From Sphingobacterium sp. (GTDB lineage Bacteria > Bacteroidota > Bacteroidia > Sphingobacteriales > Sphingobacteriaceae), in assembly GCA_031253985.1 (NCBI GenBank), contig JAIRVH010000042.1, positions 93,916-157,915 on the forward strand: DNA of 64,000 bases, read 5' to 3'. Within the stretch, counting starts at the first letter, position 1. The number at the start of each line of letters is the position of its first letter. This document shows, piece after piece, positions 61,126 to 64,000 of this stretch. A model generated the notes under the pieces. That model was given only the letters and a program-made list of their open reading frames with translations. It was not told the origin of the DNA and searched no databases. A program made the position numbers and the translations under genes.

Positions 61126-63570
61126 ATGTTGAAGCAATTATTTGATAGAGGATATAGCCGAATAGTAGGTGTACTGTTCCTGTTATTGCTGACCACGGGT
61201 TCCATAAGGGGGCAGTCCGGAAAGGTGATTGATTTTAATGAGGGCTGGTGGTTTAAACTGGACAGCAACCGGCAATATAGCGATGGACGAAAAGAAGAAG
61301 GCTGGCGAAAGCTCGATCTACCACATGACTGGAGCATCGAAATGCCATTTAGAGCAAACAGCCCCGCAGGTAGCGGGGCTGCTTATCTCGATGGTGGCGT
61401 AGGCTGGTATCAAAAATCTTTTAAGTTGGCTAAGACTGAGCGAAACCAACGAGTATTTGTTGCATTTGAAGGTGTATACGAAAACAGTGAAGTCTGGATC
61501 AATGGGCATTTCTTGGGGAAAAGACCCAATGGTTATATTGGATTCGAATATGAGTTGTCTCATCATCTATACTGGGATGGTAGGGACAATCTACTTTCAG
61601 TCAAAGTAAATAATAAGAATCAGCCCAACTCGCGTTTCTATTCTGGTTCGGGGATTTATCGGGATGTTAAATTAATCAGTCGAAATCCAATCAGCATAGG
61701 TACCAACAGTACCTTCTTAAAGGCTGGACAGCTTAGTGAGAAACGTGCAGTAGTAGACCTGTCGCTGGCAATTGAGCATAGCCGTAAAGAATCAAAAAAG
61801 ATAACGCTGTTGACAGAAGTCCTTTCAGCTAAAGGTGTTATTGTCGCAAGTAAACGTACCACTTTGAATGCTGTCAAAGCAGGTCTACATCCCATCGGTG
61901 AGCAGATAGTCCTCGAAAATCCTGTCTTATGGGATATTGAAACCCCGTATCAATATACAGCAAAAATGCAGCTCATTGTGGATGGTCAGGTGGTGGATGA
62001 ACAGCGTACCAAATTTGGCTTACGCAATTTCAGATTCGATGATCACGAGGGTTTTATACTCAATGGGCGACAGCTTAAAATCCGGGGGGTCTGTTTGCAT
62101 AGTGATCTTGGCGCACTAGGCATGGCCTTCAATCGGTCTGCAGCATTACGTCAGCTCCGCATAATGAAAGCAATGGGAGTGAACGGGATACGCACATCGC
62201 ACAATCCTGCGGCCCCAGCATTTTTGGACCTTTGCGATAGTTTAGGCTTTGTTGTGATGAGTGAAACATTTGATGTCTGGAAAGGTCATAAAAACCCCTA
62301 TGACTATCATTTATACTGGGACCAATGGTACAAGCGGGACTTCGTGGATCATGTCAAACGTGACCGGAATCATCCGTCGCTGTTTATCTGGTGCCTGGGC
62401 AATGAAGCCCAGGAGCAGTGGCATTCCAAAGCTGACGGCACAGCTATCCCGATATCACTGGCGGCGATTGTCGATAGCCTGGATGGTACACGTCCAACCA
62501 CTATTGCCAATAATGAGCTCTCCAAAGCCAATCCCGTACTGATGAGTGCGGCGGTAGATTTAGTTGGCTACAATTACAACCATAAGAAATGGGCAAGCTT
62601 CCCACAGGATCATCCTGGAAAAAGGTTTATCGTAACGGAAAGCACCTCGGCGTTGGAAAGCCGTGGAAAATATGATTTGGTTCCGTACGACTCCATTCGT
62701 ATGTGGCCCGAGAGATGGGATGTCCCTTTTGATAGGGGCAATAAGGACAGGAGCATATCGGCTTACGACAATGTATTCACGCCTTGGGGATCAAACCACC
62801 AGACAAGCTTGCGGTTAATGGAAAGATACAGCCATATTGCAGGCATGTATGTGTGGACGGGTTTTGATTATCTCGGTGAACCAACACCATACACTTGGCC
62901 GGCACGAAGTTCGTACTTTGGCATTGTGGATCTAGCTGGATTTCCGAAGGATGTCTACTATCTGTATCAAAGTGTATGGACAGAAAAACCGGTCTTACAT
63001 GTATTGCCACATTGGAACTGGAAAAAAGGTGACCAGGTAGACGTCGTGGTGTATTTTAATCAAGCCGACCGGGTAGAGCTTTATCTGAACGGTAGAAAGA
63101 TCGGGGAACAGTCCAAAGATCCGGACCGCTACGACCTTGTATTTAAAGGTGTGGAATTTGAACCGGGGAAGATTGAGGTAATTTCGTATCAGGGAACGAA
63201 GAAGATGCTAAGTAAAACAATCCATACGGCATCGAAAGCATACCGCATACAATTATCATCGGAAAATGCCACTTTCAATACGGCAAACAAAGACCTTTGC
63301 TTTGTACATGCTGATGTGGTAGACGAGTTTGGTACGATCGTCCCCAATGCGGCTGATACAATCGAATTTGAGGTGGAGGGAAATGGTGCTAAAATTGTAG
63401 CGACAGACAATGGTAATACAACTGATCTGACTAGTTTCCAATCAGCGTCACGTCAAGCATTTCATGGCAAAGCACTGGCGATTGTCAAAAGTGAAAATAA
63501 AGGGTCAATTGTCGTTAGAGCGAACAGCAAGGGACTTATTTCAGGAGAAGTTCGAATTGAGGCCAAGTAG
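61126..63570 (+). CDS. glycoside hydrolase family 2 (beta-galactosidase-like)
   Basis: An 814-residue exported enzyme (signal peptide 1 to about 30). Sugar-binding jelly roll (about 50-190, 'DLPHDWSIEMPF', 'GVGWYQKSF'), Ig-like sandwich (about 200-310), TIM barrel with acid/base Glu427 in 'WCLGNEA' and nucleophile Glu505 in 'FIVTEST', then a DUF4982-type domain (about 625-690) and a C-terminal Ig-like domain. The family removes terminal beta-linked sugars; this architecture is most often beta-galactosidase. Last gene of the PUL operon. Confidence 0.93.
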   Translation: MLKQLFDRGYSRIVGVLFLLLLTTGSIRGQSGKVIDFNEGWWFKLDSNRQYSDGRKEEGWRKLDLPHDWSIEMPFRANSPAGSGAAYLDGGVGWYQKSFKLAKTERNQRVFVAFEGVYENSEVWINGHFLGKRPNGYIGFEYELSHHLYWDGRDNLLSVKVNNKNQPNSRFYSGSGIYRDVKLISRNPISIGTNSTFLKAGQLSEKRAVVDLSLAIEHSRKESKKITLLTEVLSAKGVIVASKRTTLNAVKAGLHPIGEQIVLENPVLWDIETPYQYTAKMQLIVDGQVVDEQRTKFGLRNFRFDDHEGFILNGRQLKIRGVCLHSDLGALGMAFNRSAALRQLRIMKAMGVNGIRTSHNPAAPAFLDLCDSLGFVVMSETFDVWKGHKNPYDYHLYWDQWYKRDFVDHVKRDRNHPSLFIWCLGNEAQEQWHSKADGTAIPISLAAIVDSLDGTRPTTIANNELSKANPVLMSAAVDLVGYNYNHKKWASFPQDHPGKRFIVTESTSALESRGKYDLVPYDSIRMWPERWDVPFDRGNKDRSISAYDNVFTPWGSNHQTSLRLMERYSHIAGMYVWTGFDYLGEPTPYTWPARSSYFGIVDLAGFPKDVYYLYQSVWTEKPVLHVLPHWNWKKGDQVDVVVYFNQADRVELYLNGRKIGEQSKDPDRYDLVFKGVEFEPGKIEVISYQGTKKMLSKTIHTASKAYRIQLSSENATFNTANKDLCFVHADVVDEFGTIVPNAADTIEFEVEGNGAKIVATDNGNTTDLTSFQSASRQAFHGKALAIVKSENKGSIVVRANSKGLISGEVRIEAK

Positions 63571-63727
63571 GGAGTCTTTAACCGGATTGGATTGTAATGG
63601 ATGAAAGCGGTGTTTCGATTCAATCGCCCGATGTAAGGGGCTAAATGAATTTTCCTATTTTGCTACCCTGACGATTCACGGGTGTTTATTGGATCTTTTA
63701 TATGGTGCTGTTTATTACCTAAAACAA

Positions 63728-63761
63728 AAAAACGCTTTCTGATTTCTCAGAAAGCGTTTTT
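63728..63761. terminator. bidirectional terminator between GH2 gene and tRNA-Ser
   Basis: AAAAACGCTTTCTGA and TCAGAAAGCGTTTTT form a 15-bp perfect stem with a TTTC tetraloop. The A- and T-rich flanks make it work both ways; it lies 4 nt past the tRNA 3' end and about 160 nt after the GH2 stop. Confidence 0.9.
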
Positions 63762-63765
63762 GTCT

Positions 63766-63855
63766 TGGCGGAAGAGGCGGGATTCGAACCCGCGGTACCG
63801 TTTCCAGTACGACAGTTTAGCAAACTGTTCCTTTCGGCCACTCAGGCACCCTTCC
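63766..63855 (-). tRNA. tRNA-Ser(GCU)
   Basis: A 90-nt class II tRNA with encoded CCA. The acceptor stem GGAAGGG pairs with CTCTTCC (one G-U), discriminator G. The anticodon loop TTGCTAA holds anticodon GCT (reads AGC/AGU) between matching CAGTT/AACTG arms, a long variable arm follows, and the T loop is TTCGAAT between CGGG and CCCG. Confidence 0.97.
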
Positions 63856-63869
63856 TCGTTTTGACATTG

Positions 63870-63900
63870 CAAACATAAGGCAATTATTTGATTCTGCAAA
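63870..63900 (-). promoter_or_regulatory. consensus Bacteroidota promoter of tRNA-Ser
   Basis: On the minus strand TTTG (63900-63897), then exactly 19 nt, then TATGTTTG (63877-63870). This is a full match to TTTG-N19-TAnnTTTG. The predicted start is about 10 nt before the mature tRNA 5' end. Confidence 0.85.
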
Positions 63901-64000
63901 GTCTAAATAATAAAAAAAATGCAAAAAAAATGTAACGTTGCAATAAGCGTTTGAAATTCAATTTGTTGTTTGACAATTAAAATTACATTGTTTTTTTGCT

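Noticed and set aside
63682..63864. 60-codon plus-strand frame over the tRNA
   Set aside because: Its C-terminal half is the antisense of tRNA-Ser ('SNPRYRFQYDS' type artefact) and it runs through the terminator.

Overview
The window looks like a chromosomal segment of a Bacteroidota bacterium, most probably a Sphingobacteriaceae member close to Sphingobacterium. The evidence is a SusC/SusD pair driven by a hybrid two-component regulator, many short-chain dehydrogenase (SDR) and AraC genes, -7 boxes of the TAnnTTTG type (one with a TTTG 19 nt upstream, before a tRNA-Ser), and generally weak ribosome sites. I see no phage, no transposase gene, no CRISPR array and no rRNA operon.

Region 1 (1-9851): the end of an aldehyde dehydrogenase, an AraC regulator, a DHA2-type drug exporter, a three-PAS histidine kinase, a flavin-reductase-like protein with a DUF2867-type SDR, then a three-gene export unit (NEW3-domain membrane protein, ABC ATPase, ABC permease) closed by a strong terminator.

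Region 2 (10061-19887): a small heat-shock protein with unusual upstream palindromes and a very strong Shine-Dalgarno, followed by a cluster of three SDRs, four AraC regulators, a membrane protein and a Tet-type MFS exporter. Two SDR->AraC modules with clearly paralogous regulators face each other at the two ends. Several regulator and transporter genes have a -7-like box only 3-5 nt before their ATG, which predicts leaderless mRNAs.

Region 3 (20240-27955): a stand-alone CheB, a 1731-residue CheB-CheR-PAS-histidine kinase fusion whose CheB domain has Asn where the catalytic Asp should be, a receiver-only response regulator, then an SDR on the other strand. No flagellar or chemoreceptor genes are present.

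Region 4 (28179-36616): an FAD-Rieske oxidoreductase and a GT9 glycosyltransferase on the plus strand converge on a tightly packed minus-strand operon: glycosyltransferase, a GT4-GmhA fusion, GmhB, HldE, GT9. Together the GmhA, GmhB and HldE activities would make an ADP-heptose donor from sedoheptulose 7-phosphate, and the transferases could use it.

Region 5 (37089-48108): a small lipoprotein with an MscS-type channel, a three-domain LigD without Ku nearby, a divergent kinase/LuxR response-regulator pair sharing a palindromic intergenic region, a zinc alcohol dehydrogenase, a protein made of two copies of one membrane unit, and a lipoprotein.

Region 6 (48271-63570): a compact polysaccharide utilisation locus. 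An HTCS regulator is followed by GH31 (with a PA14 insert), SusC, SusD, a SusE-position lipoprotein and a GH2. Two direct repeats 22 bp apart lie just upstream of the GH31 promoter and look like the regulator's operator. The enzyme pair suggests xyloglucan-type oligosaccharides (inference). The window ends with a minus-strand tRNA-Ser(GCU) with its own promoter and terminator.
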